Notes: a model not told the origin generated them from the sequence alone. Positions 24,232 through 34,810 are shown, counted from the stretch's first letter. The stretch is 64,000 nt of DNA from Gemmatimonadales bacterium (GCA_007692665.1 REBP01000087.1:62001-126000); one strand, 5' to 3'. Numbers and translations: made by a program.

Positions 24232-26025
24232 CTACCGGAACCCGATCCTTCGCCGCAGCAGCCATTCCGCCGAAAGCAGCCCGACCAGCAGGAGCCATGG
24301 GAGGGGATGCGAACGGAGCGGCCGCTCCGGATCTCCCCGCCGTCCCACCCGGGGGCCCGCCTCGATACCGGACCCCGCGAGGTCCTCCAGTTCCCCGGGT
24401 GGCAGAGGGAGCATGGACGCCGGCCCCGCCTCCCCGGGGGCTGCCTCCCCCGGAACTCCGGCAAGGGGATCGGTGGCGGGAGGCGCCAGGACCCATGCCG
24501 CCAGGCCCCCCCACAGGCCCCGGTAGAACCGCTCGCCCTCCCCCTCCCGGACCGCCCACCGCCAGAGCCCCGCCACCAGGACCCGGGCCTCCCGGCCCGC
24601 CTCCCCCTCGGAGAGAAGGACGGCGGGGAGGGTCGATCCGCCGGGCTCGCGGACTCGCAGCGCCACGCCGCCGGCCCCGTCCGCGGTGCCGGGGGCGACG
24701 GGCCGACCCAGCGGGGGGAGCCGACGCGCCGATCCCGCGTCGAGAATGCCCGACAGATAGCCCGAGAGCGGCGAGGCCGGGAGATCCGGGTCCACGCTCC
24801 ACCCGGCGCCGGCATCGGCTCCCGGGGCCGGGGTGTCCGCCGTCGCCGCCGTCGCCGCCCCGGCAAGGAGGAGCCGGCGAGGATGCGCGTCCAGCGCCGA
24901 CGCCCAGGGGGGAGGGAAGGACCCGGACCCGGTGACCCCGGCGCCCTGCACGACCACGAGCCGCGCCCGCGGGATCTCCGCCCCCACCTCCCGGACCGAT
25001 GCCACCCGGAGGGGCTCTCCCGGCCCGCCAAGGGCCACGAACCGGTCCTCGCCGACCCGGATCCACCCGCGTCCCTCGAGCCCGGTGGCCCGCTCCAGGA
25101 GGGGGAGCAGGATGCGGGGCTCCCCGTCCGGCGCCAGGGACAGGAGGAGGATCCCCCGTTCCCCCGGATCCCTGGCCACGACCTGGCGCATCTCGTCGTC
25201 GGCGGCGTAGGCGTCGCCGGCGAGCTCGACGCTCGCCACGACCTCGAACTCCGCCGCCCCCGGGAGGTCGGCGCTGAAGGGGATCCGGGTTCGCGCCCCC
25301 GGTGCGGGCAGCGGAATCCAGCGGTCGACCGCGAGTGCCTCGCCCTCCCCCACCCGCACGCGGACCCGCGCGGAATCCCCATCGGCGCCGGCACCCTCCC
25401 CCCCGATGACGACCGCGCCCTCGACGACCTGGTCCGGAAGCACGGCACCGGGGAGTTCCAGCGCGGCGATCCCGGCGTTCCGGAGCCCCGCCGCGACGCG
25501 ATGGACCGTCACCGGGACGGGGCGGGGCAACGAGGAGAGGGTCCGGATCGCCGCCTCCAGCGGCTCCATCGGACCGCGAAGGGGAGAGTACACCTCCAGG
25601 GAGTCCGCCCCGGCCTCTGCGAGCCCCAGCAGCGTCCTGGCCAGCGCCTCGGGCTCCCCCTCCGGGGCCTCGACCTCCACCATCTCCATCCTCCCCGAAG
25701 GCGCGGCGTCGTCGACCCGGGAACGGATGACCTCCCGGAGGGAATCCCCCACGCTGCCTTCTCCGCCTGCGGCCACGGCCTCGAGAACCGGATGCTGCTC
25801 CACGACGAGCCAGTGGCCCACCACGCCGGCGGGGGCCAGCACCGGATCCCCCCCGGGGATGGCCGGATTCACGAGGAGAAGTAAAACCAGGGCCAGGGAG
25901 GCGAAACGGAAACCGGCAGGGAGCACACGCCCGGCGATCGGGGGTTCTCGCCGGGCATACGAAACGGCGGCCGGGATGAACCCGGCCGCCGTCACGAGAA
26001 GCACGAGGAAGAGAACCCTCGTCAC
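24232..26025 (-). CDS. BatA-like membrane protein of unknown function
   Basis: About 597 residues from the GTG at 26025; an ATG at 26145 would overlap the previous gene by 65 bases and seems less likely. Two N-terminal membrane segments (VLFLVLLVTAAGFIPAAVSY and FASLALVLLLLVNP) precede a long periplasmic region. A final membrane helix near the C terminus (HPLPWLLLVGLLSAEWLL) is followed by RRRIGF. That layout (two N-terminal helices, an Ig-like/von Willebrand-like middle, one C-terminal helix ending in Arg) resembles the BatA/GATase1-like membrane proteins of diderms. I see no MIDAS motif. Function unknown; it sits after the M23 endopeptidase at the end of the division cluster. Confidence 0.6.
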   Translation of the reverse strand: MTRVLFLVLLVTAAGFIPAAVSYARREPPIAGRVLPAGFRFASLALVLLLLVNPAIPGGDPVLAPAGVVGHWLVVEQHPVLEAVAAGGEGSVGDSLREVIRSRVDDAAPSGRMEMVEVEAPEGEPEALARTLLGLAEAGADSLEVYSPLRGPMEPLEAAIRTLSSLPRPVPVTVHRVAAGLRNAGIAALELPGAVLPDQVVEGAVVIGGEGAGADGDSARVRVRVGEGEALAVDRWIPLPAPGARTRIPFSADLPGAAEFEVVASVELAGDAYAADDEMRQVVARDPGERGILLLSLAPDGEPRILLPLLERATGLEGRGWIRVGEDRFVALGGPGEPLRVASVREVGAEIPRARLVVVQGAGVTGSGSFPPPWASALDAHPRRLLLAGAATAATADTPAPGADAGAGWSVDPDLPASPLSGYLSGILDAGSARRLPPLGRPVAPGTADGAGGVALRVREPGGSTLPAVLLSEGEAGREARVLVAGLWRWAVREGEGERFYRGLWGGLAAWVLAPPATDPLAGVPGEAAPGEAGPASMLPLPPGELEDLAGSGIEAGPRVGRRGDPERPLRSHPLPWLLLVGLLSAEWLLRRRIGFR

Positions 26026-26080
26026 CGCGTCATCCGGCTCCAGGCCGGGGACGCCGGCGAGCCGGGCGGCAGCGACCGGA

Positions 26081-27442
26081 TCACGGAGACCCTTCGTCGG
26101 AAGGCGCGTCCCCCAGGGGATCGACCACCGACCGGGCCCGCGCATCCGCGCCGGCAGCCCCGTCGTCCGCCCGGGCCATCTGGAACCCCGGCCCGCGGGC
26201 CGCGCGGTTCAGCAGCGCGAAGCGAACGTCGGCCTCGCCGTTCCAGCGCTCCAGGTACTCGGCCGGAATCGGTTCACCCGACGGAATGTCCACGCTGAGC
26301 GGGTCCACCGGACGACCATCCTTGTGAAGCTCGTAGTGAAGGTGGGGACCGGTGGCGAGTCCCGTCATGCCCACGTACCCGATGATCTGCCCCTGACGCA
26401 CGCGAGAACCTGCCCGGACGTCGGAGGCGAAGCCGTTCAGGTGGGCGTACTTCGTCACGTATCCGCTGGAGTGGCGGATCTCCACCAGGTTCCCGTATCC
26501 ACCCTGGACGCCGCGCACCGTGACGGTCCCGTCGGCGGTGGCCATGACCGGCGTACCGGTGGCGGCCGCGTAGTCCACGCCGATGTGTGGACGCCGGGTG
26601 TTCAGGATGGGGTGGAACCGGTTCATGTTGAAGCGCGACGAGATGCGCCGGAACTCGAGGGGCGCCTTCAGGAAGGCACGCCGCAGGGATTCGCCGTCCA
26701 GGTCGTAGTAGCCCCCGACGCCGTCGTCATGCAGGTCGAACCAGATCGCGTGGATGGGGCGATCCCGGTTCACCAGTTCCGCCGCCAGGATGCGACCCTT
26801 CCGCATCGTGCCATCCGGACGGACCTCCCGCTCGAAGGCCAGCCGGTACGAATCCCCGGTCTGGATCTGACGGGAGAAGTCGAGCTGCCACTGGAAGACC
26901 CGATCCATGAGATCGATGACCCGGGCCCGGTCGGCGCGGGGCATGTCCTCGAGGTCGGGGTTCAGCACCACCGCGCTCCACAGGTCACGGGTGATCTCGC
27001 CGTGCACGAAGACCGTGTCGACCCACACCGGTGTCTCCACCTTGGCGGACCGCCACCCGAAGTCGCTCCGCTCGATCCGGAGAAGCTCGTCAGGGCTTAC
27101 CACCACCTCGATGGCCCGGACATCGGGAACCCCGCGCAGATAGCGCAGCGTGATCTCGGTCCCGACCCGGAGTCGCGACGGCGACGCGTGCTCCTGGAAC
27201 GCCAGCAGCAGCGCCTGCTGCTCCGCGTGGGGAATCATGACACGGGAGAGAACTCCGCCGAAGGTCTCCCCGTGCCCCAGGACCTCGATCTTCACCTCTT
27301 CCGCCGTTTCGGCGTGGAGCGGCGCGAGAATCCCGGCATCGGGCGTCCCCGGGAGGTTGGGGACGAAGAGCATGGCCCCGATGGCCATGGCCCCGCCCAG
27401 ACCGAGGAAGGCACGCGAGGAAGATCGCTTCAGAACATTCAT
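26081..27442 (-). CDS. M23-family murein endopeptidase, MepM-like
   Basis: About 453 residues from the ATG at 27442 (MNVLKRSSSRAFLG). An N-terminal membrane anchor or signal (LGLGGAMAIGAMLFVP) leads into an OapA/LysM-like domain (EVLGHGETFGGVLSRVMI...LRVGTEITLRYLRG), a second beta domain and the LytM catalytic domain. Zinc site: His in RPHIGVDYAA, Asp in the same motif, and the final HLHYE. Metal ligands look complete, so it should cleave cross-linking peptides in peptidoglycan. Its place directly after ftsZ suggests septal wall splitting. The open frame reaches 27547; the extra 35 residues look non-coding. Confidence 0.85.
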   Translation of the reverse strand: MNVLKRSSSRAFLGLGGAMAIGAMLFVPNLPGTPDAGILAPLHAETAEEVKIEVLGHGETFGGVLSRVMIPHAEQQALLLAFQEHASPSRLRVGTEITLRYLRGVPDVRAIEVVVSPDELLRIERSDFGWRSAKVETPVWVDTVFVHGEITRDLWSAVVLNPDLEDMPRADRARVIDLMDRVFQWQLDFSRQIQTGDSYRLAFEREVRPDGTMRKGRILAAELVNRDRPIHAIWFDLHDDGVGGYYDLDGESLRRAFLKAPLEFRRISSRFNMNRFHPILNTRRPHIGVDYAAATGTPVMATADGTVTVRGVQGGYGNLVEIRHSSGYVTKYAHLNGFASDVRAGSRVRQGQIIGYVGMTGLATGPHLHYELHKDGRPVDPLSVDIPSGEPIPAEYLERWNGEADVRFALLNRAARGPGFQMARADDGAAGADARARSVVDPLGDAPSDEGSP

Positions 27443-27585
27443 GCAGTCGGTCCATCCCTTGTCGGCAGGCCCGAGGCCTCCGACGCTGGAGCATCGAATC
27501 AGGTCATTTGCCAGGATGCGGAGGTGGCGGACGGCCGACGGGATCAACCCCGCCGGCGCGCCGCACGCCTCCAGTCCCGGTCGAA

Positions 27586-28854
27586 TCAGTCCATCTGCCG
27601 GCGGATGAAGGTCGGAATGTCAAGCTCGCCGATCTGGTTCCGGTCCACCACCCGGTCCGGGGGCCGGTGGAAGGGGGTCACCCCACTCCGATCCCCGGGG
27701 GAACCGTTTCCGTTGCCGCTGCCGCTTCCCGATGCATCGCCATTGACCACCCGTCGCTCGGGCTGCGACTGGAACTGCAGCTGGGACTGCGACGTCGTGG
27801 TCGCAGGCTGGGACACGTTTCTCGGGGTGCCCGCGGTCGACGGACGGCGGAAGTCGGGGCGGATGACCGGAGTCTCCGCCTTCGCCGCCTCGCTCCGATC
27901 GAAGCCGGTGGCGATGACCGTCACCCGGATCTTCCCCTCCAGCTCGGGATCGTGCACGGCGCCGAAGATGATCTCGGCGTCCTCGCCGGCCTCCTCCTGG
28001 ATGATGGAAGAGACCTGCGTGACCTCGTCGATGGCGAGGTCCATGCCACCCGTGATATTGATGAGCACGCCCTGGGCGCCCCGGATCGAGACGTCGTCCA
28101 GGAGGGGCGAGGAGATGGCCTCCTGGGCCGCCTCCTGCGCGCGGTTCTCGCCCTCGCCGAAGCCCGAGCCCATGAGGGCGGGGCCGCGGCAGGCCATGAT
28201 GGTGCGCACGTCGGCAAAGTCCACGTTCACCTCGCCGGTGACGCGGATCAGGTCCGAGATCCCCTGGGTGGCGTGCAGGAGCACCTCGTCGGCGCGCTTG
28301 AGGGCGTCCTTGAAGGTCGTCCCCTTCCCCACGACGGAGAGGATGCGGTCGTTGGGCACGACGATCATCGTGTCCACGGCCCGGCGGAGTTCGGCGAGGC
28401 CCAGGTCGGCCTGGCGGCCGCGCTTCTTCCCCTCGAAGGAGAAGGGGCGGGTCACGACACCAATGGTCAGGGCACCCAGCTCACGGGCGATCTCGCCGAT
28501 GAGGGGGGCAGCCCCGGTTCCGGTTCCGCCGCCCATGCCGGCGGTGATGAAGACCAGGTCGGCGCCCTCGAGCGCCTTCCGGACTTCCTCCTCCGACTCG
28601 GAGATGGCCTGGCGACCGATCTCGGGGCGCGCGCCGGCGCCCAGTCCGCGGGTCAGCTTCTTGCCGAGCTGGATCGTGATCTGGGCACGCGAGTTCTTGA
28701 GGGCCTGCGCGTCGGTGTTGGCAGAGATGAACTCGACGCCCTCGAGGTCCTCGTCCACCATGCGGTTGACCGCGTTGCCCCCGGCGCCGCCAACGCCGAT
28801 GACCTTCATCTTTGCGTTCTGGGCTGGCGTTTCTTCGAATTCGAAAATCATCAT
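27586..28854 (-). CDS. ftsZ: Cell division GTPase FtsZ
   Basis: The tubulin-like ring protein, 422 residues. The start is the first ATG of MMIFEFEE at 28854, with a strong GGGAGGAG ribosome site; the frame is open to 29073, but those codons are not FtsZ-like. GTP-binding signature GGGTGTG lies at 108-114, NTDAQAL at 46-52, and the T7 catalytic loop is [13 protein letters not shown] Gln/Ser/Gly-rich linker (about 330-400) ends in the conserved tail [11 protein letters not shown], which contacts FtsA and ZipA-like partners. There is a 94-bp gap to ftsA, so ftsZ may have its own promoter there. Confidence 0.96.
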   Translation of the reverse strand: MMIFEFEETPAQNAKMKVIGVGGAGGNAVNRMVDEDLEGVEFISANTDAQALKNSRAQITIQLGKKLTRGLGAGARPEIGRQAISESEEEVRKALEGADLVFITAGMGGGTGTGAAPLIGEIARELGALTIGVVTRPFSFEGKKRGRQADLGLAELRRAVDTMIVVPNDRILSVVGKGTTFKDALKRADEVLLHATQGISDLIRVTGEVNVDFADVRTIMACRGPALMGSGFGEGENRAQEAAQEAISSPLLDDVSIRGAQGVLINITGGMDLAIDEVTQVSSIIQEEAGEDAEIIFGAVHDPELEGKIRVTVIATGFDRSEAAKAETPVIRPDFRRPSTAGTPRNVSQPATTTSQSQLQFQSQPERRVVNGDASGSGSGNGNGSPGDRSGVTPFHRPPDRVVDRNQIGELDIPTFIRRQMD

Positions 28855-28948
28855 GTTCTCCTCCCGGGTTGCGGGAATGTGAGGGTGCGGGGGTCGTTTG
28901 TCCAGAAGAGGGGCCTCTGCGGGGACATCTGCGGGGACGGCTGAGGGG

Positions 28949-30181
28949 TCAGAAGAACTCACGGATCCATGCCCCCACACGGGTAATGAGCTGCGACGAC
29001 ACGGTGCTGGCCCCCTCGCCGGTCTCGTGGAAGCGGTCGGCACCCAGCAGGCAGGCTCCGGTGACGGTGGCAAAGCGCGGGCGGCCGACCTCGGCGGCGA
29101 GACCGCTCAGCCCCTCGCCGGGGGCTCCGATCCGGATCGGGGCGGCGAAGCACTGCTGCGCCATCTCGAGCACGCCGTCCAGTGCCGATGTCCCCCCGGT
29201 GAGCACGACGCCTGCACCCAGCCGGTCGAGGACGCCGGCCCCGTCCAGGTGCTGGTGCACGAGGCCGAAGATCTCGTCCAGGCGCTGTTCGACGATATGC
29301 GCGATGAGCTCCCTGGCCACCTCCCGCCGCTGCCCGGGACCCGGGCCGGGCAGTTCCACCGTCTCCTGCGGATCCACGAGCTGCGCCAGCGCCACCCCGT
29401 GACGCTCCTTCGCCTTCTGTGCCTCGGCAAAGGGGATGGACAGGCCCCGAACCAGGTCGCTGGTGATGGTGTCGCCCCCCACCGGGAGGACGCCGATGTG
29501 CTGGATCTTGCCTTCGTGAAACGCCACCATCTCGGTGGTGGAGGCGCCGACGGACACGAGCGCCACCCCCACCTCCTTCTCGTCCTCGGTGAGGACGGCC
29601 CGGGCGGTGGCCAGCGGCGACAGGACCAGCGACTGGACCCGGTAGCCCGCCCGGTTCACCGCCTTCCGCAGGTTTGTCGCCGCCGCCGCCGCGCAGGTGA
29701 CCAGGTACACCTCGGCCTCGAGCCGGACCCCCGACATCCCGACCGGGTCCTTGATGCCGTCCTGGTGGTCCACGCGGTATTCCTGGGGGATCGCGTGGAG
29801 GAACTCCCGGTCCGGCGGAAGCGCCACGGCACGGGCGACCTCGTGAACCCGGGCCAGGTCCCCGGCATTGATCTCCTCGCCCTGCACCGCCACGACCCCC
29901 ATGGACGAGAAGGCCTGGATGTGATCGCCGCCGATGGAGCACCAGACCCGGTCGATCTCGTGGCCGGCCATGAGCTCGGCCTCCCGGATCGCGGCCTGGA
30001 CCGACTCCATGGTCTCCTCGATGTGCGTGACCACGTCGCGCCGCACCCCGCCGGTGCGAGCCTGGCCCACGCCGAGGACCTTGAGTTCGGGCCGGCGGCG
30101 CCCCTCCCCCACCAGTTCGGCAACGAGGGCGCAGGTCTTGGTCGTACCGATGTCGAGGGCGGCAATGAGGTTGGATCGCAT
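28949..30181 (-). CDS. ftsA: Cell division protein FtsA
   Basis: An actin-like ATPase that tethers FtsZ to the membrane (410 residues). Phosphate-1 motif [15 protein letters not shown] is at 9-23; the 1C domain follows at about 85-160 ([16 protein letters not shown]). Phosphate-2 is [10 protein letters not shown] and the adenosine motif [10 protein letters not shown]. The C terminus GAWIREFF is the short amphipathic membrane-targeting helix. It begins 2 bp after the ftsQ stop. Confidence 0.95.
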   Translation of the reverse strand: MRSNLIAALDIGTTKTCALVAELVGEGRRRPELKVLGVGQARTGGVRRDVVTHIEETMESVQAAIREAELMAGHEIDRVWCSIGGDHIQAFSSMGVVAVQGEEINAGDLARVHEVARAVALPPDREFLHAIPQEYRVDHQDGIKDPVGMSGVRLEAEVYLVTCAAAAATNLRKAVNRAGYRVQSLVLSPLATARAVLTEDEKEVGVALVSVGASTTEMVAFHEGKIQHIGVLPVGGDTITSDLVRGLSIPFAEAQKAKERHGVALAQLVDPQETVELPGPGPGQRREVARELIAHIVEQRLDEIFGLVHQHLDGAGVLDRLGAGVVLTGGTSALDGVLEMAQQCFAAPIRIGAPGEGLSGLAAEVGRPRFATVTGACLLGADRFHETGEGASTVSSQLITRVGAWIREFF

Positions 30182-30183
30182 GA

Positions 30184-30921
30184 TCAGCGTGGGTTCGGTG
30201 AGGTGTATCGGACGACAACCTGTTCGGCGAAGCGCAGGTCGATGGCCACCGGGATCCTGCCGGGGGTCCGCTCGAGGGCATCCGCCAGGACCTCGAAGCC
30301 CTCCTCGAGGCGTCCCCGGGTGAGCGGGGGCCGGAACCGGAGCGTGGTGCGGGGCTCCAGGATGTGAATCACCACGTCGCCCCAGCCGTCCAGCGCCGCC
30401 TCCGAGACCGACGCGGCAAGTCGGGGCTCCAGTGCGGCGACCCGGGCGACCTCCCCGGCCAGCATCCGGAGTTCGTCGGGGCCGAGGGCGCCGCCGTCCT
30501 CGAGGATCGGGCGGAGGAGGGGGAGGTCCAGGTCATGGTGCACCGGATCGATGGGAAGGATCCGACCCTCCGCATCCACGGGCACGAGCGCCGGCGTCGG
30601 GAGGAGCGCGACGGGCTGCCGCTCCCGCACCTGGAGCACCAGGGTGGAGGGGAGTCGCCTGCGCACCCGGGCCTCTGCCACGAGGGCATGGGATCCGAGG
30701 CGCTCCGCGATCCCCTCCAGGTCGCCCCAGATCGAGAGTCCCTCGGGGAGGAAGGCGGCGGCCACGGCCTCGTCGTGACGCAGGTAGAAGGCCCCCTCGA
30801 GGCGGACCTGGTCCACCTGGAAGTACGCCACGGAGGCCAGGGCATCCGGGGCCTGGGTGGCGGCCAGCGCCGCGCTCCCGAGGAGTGCCGTGACCAGGAC
30901 GAACCTGAGGCCCTTACGCAT
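30184..30921 (-). CDS. ftsQ: Cell division protein FtsQ/DivIB
   Basis: A bitopic divisome protein linking FtsB/FtsL to the rest of the machinery. From the ATG at 30921 it has 245 residues. One N-terminal membrane helix (RFVLVTALLGSAALAA) is followed by the POTRA domain (FQVDQVRLEGAFYLRHDEAV) and the beta domain (PVALLPTPALVPVDAEGRILP). Its start lies inside the last codons of murC (8-bp overlap). Sequence is divergent, as usual for FtsQ; assignment rests on the fold pattern and on the murC-ftsQ-ftsA order. Confidence 0.88.
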   Translation of the reverse strand: MRKGLRFVLVTALLGSAALAATQAPDALASVAYFQVDQVRLEGAFYLRHDEAVAAAFLPEGLSIWGDLEGIAERLGSHALVAEARVRRRLPSTLVLQVRERQPVALLPTPALVPVDAEGRILPIDPVHHDLDLPLLRPILEDGGALGPDELRMLAGEVARVAALEPRLAASVSEAALDGWGDVVIHILEPRTTLRFRPPLTRGRLEEGFEVLADALERTPGRIPVAIDLRFAEQVVVRYTSPNPR

Positions 30922-32398
30922 GCTCCCTCTCCCCTGGCGTTCCGTGCCGCGACCCGTCCGAGGCTTCGCCCGGCGCCGCTTCCCGAAGGAGGGCGAGGAT
31001 CCGTTCGCCCACGCCTTCGATGGAGCCTGCCCCCATGGTGAGGCAGAGATCACCGGGACGAAGGGTGGCGGCCACCGCCCCGGGGAGGGTCCCCACGTCG
31101 TCGTGGACATGCACCTCCGAGGGCCCGGCGGCCCGGGTCGCCCGGACCACCATGGCGGCGTCGACACCGGGGAGGGGTTCCTCTCTCGCCGGGTAGATGG
31201 CCGTGATCCAGACCACGTCGGCGGCGGCCAGCGCCCGCCCGAACGCCTGGTGGAAGTCCCGGGTCCGGGTGTAGAGGTGGGGCTGGAAGACCGCCACGAG
31301 CCGGGCGCCGGGGGCCGAGGCCCGCGCGGCCAGGAGGGCCGCCTCCACCTCGGTGGGGTGATGGGCATAGTCGTCCACGACCTGCACGCCCGAGGCTTCG
31401 CCAAGGCGCTGGAACCGGCGGCGCACGCCGGAGAACCCGGCCAGGCCCTTCCGGATGGCATCCCACTCCACCCCCATGGACCGGGCCGCAGCGGCGGCAC
31501 CCAGAGCGTTCCGGAGGTTGTGCATGCCGGGGATGTGCAGGCGCAGCCGGCCCCGGGACACGCCGAGCTCCCGCACGCGCATGGTGGAGAGTCCGCCCTC
31601 GAAGACGGGGCGCTCGCCGCGAAGCTCCGCACCGGCGGAGAAGCCGTAGGCGTGTCCGGAAACCTCCCCGCGAACGGAGGCGAGGAGGGATGCCGCCCCG
31701 GGGTCGTCGGCACAGGCCCAGACGCTGCCTCCCGGTCGGACCCCTTCCAGGTAGCGATGGAAGGCGTGACGCACCCCCTCCATGTCACCGTAGATGTCCA
31801 GGTGGTCGGCCTCCATGTTGGTGACCACGGTCACATCTGGGTTCAGATGGTGGAACGACCGGTCGTATTCGTCGGCCTCCACGACGAAGAGGTCGTCCCG
31901 TCCCGGGCGGAGGTTGCTCTTCCAGGTGGCGACCTCGCCCCCCACGAACCCGGTGGGATCCATGTCGGCCGCCTCGAGGATCGCGGTGAGAAGGGCCGTG
32001 GTCGTGGTCTTGCCGTGGGTGCCGGCCACCGCCGCCACTCGACCGGCCGAGACCCAGCTTCCCAGGGCGGCAGCACGCTTCACCACCGGGATCCCCAGTT
32101 CCCGGGCCCGCCGGAGTTCCGGGTGACTCTCCGCCACCGCGGCCGTGACCACGAGCCCCGCGATCCCCTCCACATGCGACGGGTCGTGTCCGCCCAGGAC
32201 GGTGACGCCCAGGGCCTCGAGGGCCCGGACGGCGCTCCCCGGGTTCCGATCGCAGGCGGTCACCGTGCCCCCGGCCCGGGCCACGGCCTCGGCCAGCGCG
32301 CACATCCCTGCGCCTCCCGCGCCCATGAAGTGCACGGGCCCCGAGGCCACGAGTCCCCGCAGGCCGTCCGGACCGAGTCCGGTCTCCCGGGTGCTCAT
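30914..32398 (-). CDS. murC: UDP-N-acetylmuramate-L-alanine ligase
   Basis: The first Mur ligase, adding L-Ala to UDP-MurNAc (494 residues). The N-terminal Rossmann motif is HFMGAGGAGMCALAEAV, the ATP loop VAGTHGKTTTTALL, and the central domain has VVEADEYDRSF and NMEADHLDIYGD. The C-terminal domain has VVDDYAHHPTEV. The ATG at 32398 overlaps the murG stop (ATGA). murB and ddl, often next to murC in other phyla, are missing here. Confidence 0.95.
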   Translation of the reverse strand: MSTRETGLGPDGLRGLVASGPVHFMGAGGAGMCALAEAVARAGGTVTACDRNPGSAVRALEALGVTVLGGHDPSHVEGIAGLVVTAAVAESHPELRRARELGIPVVKRAAALGSWVSAGRVAAVAGTHGKTTTTALLTAILEAADMDPTGFVGGEVATWKSNLRPGRDDLFVVEADEYDRSFHHLNPDVTVVTNMEADHLDIYGDMEGVRHAFHRYLEGVRPGGSVWACADDPGAASLLASVRGEVSGHAYGFSAGAELRGERPVFEGGLSTMRVRELGVSRGRLRLHIPGMHNLRNALGAAAAARSMGVEWDAIRKGLAGFSGVRRRFQRLGEASGVQVVDDYAHHPTEVEAALLAARASAPGARLVAVFQPHLYTRTRDFHQAFGRALAAADVVWITAIYPAREEPLPGVDAAMVVRATRAAGPSEVHVHDDVGTLPGAVAATLRPGDLCLTMGAGSIEGVGERILALLREAAPGEASDGSRHGTPGEREHA

Positions 32399-33603
32399 GA
32401 CGCCACCGACCGAGGCCAGGGAGGCGGGAGGAGTTCGGCCACCTGGTCCGCGATGTCCACCGCGGCAGACGGGCGACCCCGCAGGCGGGCCGCTGCGGCC
32501 ATGCCGGCCAGGGCCATCGGATCGCCGAGAAGGGCCCTGAGCGTCTCCGCGAGTTCCGCCCCGGTGAGCTCTGCCTCGGGGATGAGGCTCGCGGCGCCGG
32601 CCTCGGCGAGGGCCCGGGCGTTGGCGGCCTGGTGGTCGGCGGCGGCGGTGGGAAGGGGTACCAGGATCGACGGAACGCCCCAGGCGAGGAACTCGGAGGT
32701 CCCCATGGCGCCGGCCCGGCTGACCGCGATCTCGGCGAGGGCCAGGGCCATGGGCATGGCGTCGATGTACCCCACCGGGCGGACCCAGGCCGGATTCCCG
32801 ACCGCCTCCAGTGCACTCCGGACCTGTCCGATGTGTGAAGGTCCCGTTGCCCACAGGAGTTGAGCACCACCGGGAAGACCCCCGGGCATGACCGCGGTCA
32901 CCATCTCCAGGACCGCCTCGTTCAGCGCCCTGGATCCCTGGCTCCCCCCGACGACGAGAACGACCGGGTGCTCCGGGTCGAGGTTGAACATCGCCCGGGC
33001 CGCGACCAGGTCCACGGCCTCGGGGGGTCGAACCGGGTTTCCGGTGATTCGGGACCGGGAGCGTGCGACGCGCGGCAGGCGTCCCCGCGCCTCCGGGAAG
33101 GCCAGGTGGATCTGCCGCGCCCGCAGCGAGAGGAGGCGGGTGGTCACCCCCGGCACCGAGTTCTGCTCCTGGAGCACGAGGGGGACGCCGAGGAGCATGG
33201 CCAGGATGCCCGCAGGGCCCCCGGCGTACCCCCCGGTGACGACCACGAGGGCGGGGCGAAGCGAGCCGAAATACCGGGCAAGCTCGGTCATGGCGCCCAC
33301 GAGTCTGCCGGCCACGCGTACGTTCGCGACCAGGCGACCCACCCCGGATCCCCCTCCCCGCTGGAATCCCTCCACCCGGAGCAGGTGGTGAGGCACCCCC
33401 CGTGCCGGGAGAACCCGGGCCTCCAGTCCGCGTTCGGACCCCACGAAGAAGGGGACCACGTCGGGACGTCGGGCCGTGATCGCATCGGCGAGCGCCAGGG
33501 CCGGGTACAGGTGTCCCCCGGTACCGCCGCCGGAGAGGATCACGGCAAGGGGCTCGGCCGCGGGCCGGTGCCCGGACACGCCCAGGGGTCCGGATGCGGT
33601 CAT
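32395..33603 (-). CDS. murG: UDP-GlcNAc-MurNAc-pentapeptide GlcNAc transferase
   Basis: The membrane-associated glycosyltransferase converting lipid I to lipid II. The glycine-rich loop GGGTGGHLYPALALA is at the N terminus, GGYAGGPAGILA follows, and the second GT-B domain has VVGGSQGSRALNEAV and the sugar-nucleotide site SRAGAMGTSEFLAWGVPSILVPLP. I take the ATG at 33603 (402 residues), which overlaps the ftsW stop region; a GTG at 33615 with a GAGGG ribosome site is a close alternative. Confidence 0.94.
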   Translation of the reverse strand: MTASGPLGVSGHRPAAEPLAVILSGGGTGGHLYPALALADAITARRPDVVPFFVGSERGLEARVLPARGVPHHLLRVEGFQRGGGSGVGRLVANVRVAGRLVGAMTELARYFGSLRPALVVVTGGYAGGPAGILAMLLGVPLVLQEQNSVPGVTTRLLSLRARQIHLAFPEARGRLPRVARSRSRITGNPVRPPEAVDLVAARAMFNLDPEHPVVLVVGGSQGSRALNEAVLEMVTAVMPGGLPGGAQLLWATGPSHIGQVRSALEAVGNPAWVRPVGYIDAMPMALALAEIAVSRAGAMGTSEFLAWGVPSILVPLPTAAADHQAANARALAEAGAASLIPEAELTGAELAETLRALLGDPMALAGMAAAARLRGRPSAAVDIADQVAELLPPPWPRSVAS

Positions 33604-33607
33604 CGGC

Positions 33608-34810
33608 TCAGACACGGGAAACCCTCGCGCGTGGAAGGTCGGTCTCGCGCCGTGCACGGGGATCCCCGCGGGCGATGGAGAGGAGGATCCCCACCGACAC
33701 CAGGGTCACGAGAAGGTTCGAGCGGCCGTAGGAGACCAGCGGAAGGGGAAGGCCCGTCGTCGGGATCACGCCCAGCCCCACCGACATGTGCAGGACGGCG
33801 TGGATGGCGATGAAGCTCGTGATCCCCATGGCCAGGAGCTGCCCGAAGAGGTCGGGTGCCCGGCGGGCGATGCGGAATCCCACCACGACCACCACGAGGT
33901 AGAGCAGGGTGAGCCCGGCCACCCCCATGAACCCCCATTCCTCGCCGATCATGCTGAAGATGAAGTCGTTGTGGGGCTCCGGAAGGAACCCGAACTTCTG
34001 CCGGCCCTCTCCGAATCCCACGCCCGTGGCGCCGCCGGACCCGAGGGCGATGAGGGACTGCTTCACCTGGTATCCGGCGCCCAGCGCCGTGCCCTCCATG
34101 TCGCCGAAGGACCGGAGTCGTTCCATCCGGAAGCCGCGCGACAGCTGCATCCAGGCCACGGGGAGGAGAAAGAGCCCCATGAAGAGGAAGTGGGCGATCC
34201 GGGCGCCTGCCGTGAAGAGGACGAGGAGTCCGAGGAGGCCGACCATGAAGGCCGTGGAGAGATCCGGCTGGAGCAGGATCGGCACGATCAGGAAGCCCCA
34301 CACCACGAAGAAGGGGGCGAGCCCCCGGGTAAGGCTCTGGAACTCGTCACGCTTCTTCACGGCCAGGTGGGCCGTCCAGATCAGGATGGCGAGCTTGGCG
34401 AACTCCGAGGGCTGGATCGTGACGCCCAGGGTGAGCCAGCGCCGGGCTCCGTTGATCTCCGGAGCGATCCCGGTGGTCCAGGGGAGAACCAGGAGGAGGA
34501 GCGCGCCCCAGACCGCCGCCAGCAGGGGCCATGCAAGGCTTCGCCACCAGGTGTAGGGGATGCGGGAGGCGGCGGCGAGCCCCACGAGGCCCACCACGCC
34601 GCCGATGGCCTGCCGAACCAGGTAGAAGTGGTCCGGGAGTGCCTGTCGCTGCGCCAGGAAGGCCGACGCGGAATAGAGGTTCACGAGTCCGAAGCCCAGC
34701 AGGATCGCCGTCGCCGCGAGGAGGGCGGCGGGCTCCCACCCCTTCGCGAGCCCCGTCTCGGGGAGCCTGGGCCGGACGGTGGGTGCGATATCGGCGTGGG
34801 CGGTGCTCAT
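33608..34810 (-). CDS. ftsW: SEDS peptidoglycan glycosyltransferase FtsW
   Basis: The septal SEDS polymerase that builds glycan strands from lipid II with FtsI. The 400-residue protein has about ten membrane segments. Family signatures: NLYSASAFLAQRQ, GVTIQPSEFAKLAIL, LLQPDLSTAFMVG (usually QPDLGT), and the extracellular loop PEPHNDFIFSMIGEEWGF carrying conserved Asp and Glu. PTTGLPLPLVSYGRSNLL is the terminal signature, with Arg where many have Gly-Gly. ATGA overlap with murD. Confidence 0.94.
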   Translation of the reverse strand: MSTAHADIAPTVRPRLPETGLAKGWEPAALLAATAILLGFGLVNLYSASAFLAQRQALPDHFYLVRQAIGGVVGLVGLAAASRIPYTWWRSLAWPLLAAVWGALLLLVLPWTTGIAPEINGARRWLTLGVTIQPSEFAKLAILIWTAHLAVKKRDEFQSLTRGLAPFFVVWGFLIVPILLQPDLSTAFMVGLLGLLVLFTAGARIAHFLFMGLFLLPVAWMQLSRGFRMERLRSFGDMEGTALGAGYQVKQSLIALGSGGATGVGFGEGRQKFGFLPEPHNDFIFSMIGEEWGFMGVAGLTLLYLVVVVVGFRIARRAPDLFGQLLAMGITSFIAIHAVLHMSVGLGVIPTTGLPLPLVSYGRSNLLVTLVSVGILLSIARGDPRARRETDLPRARVSRV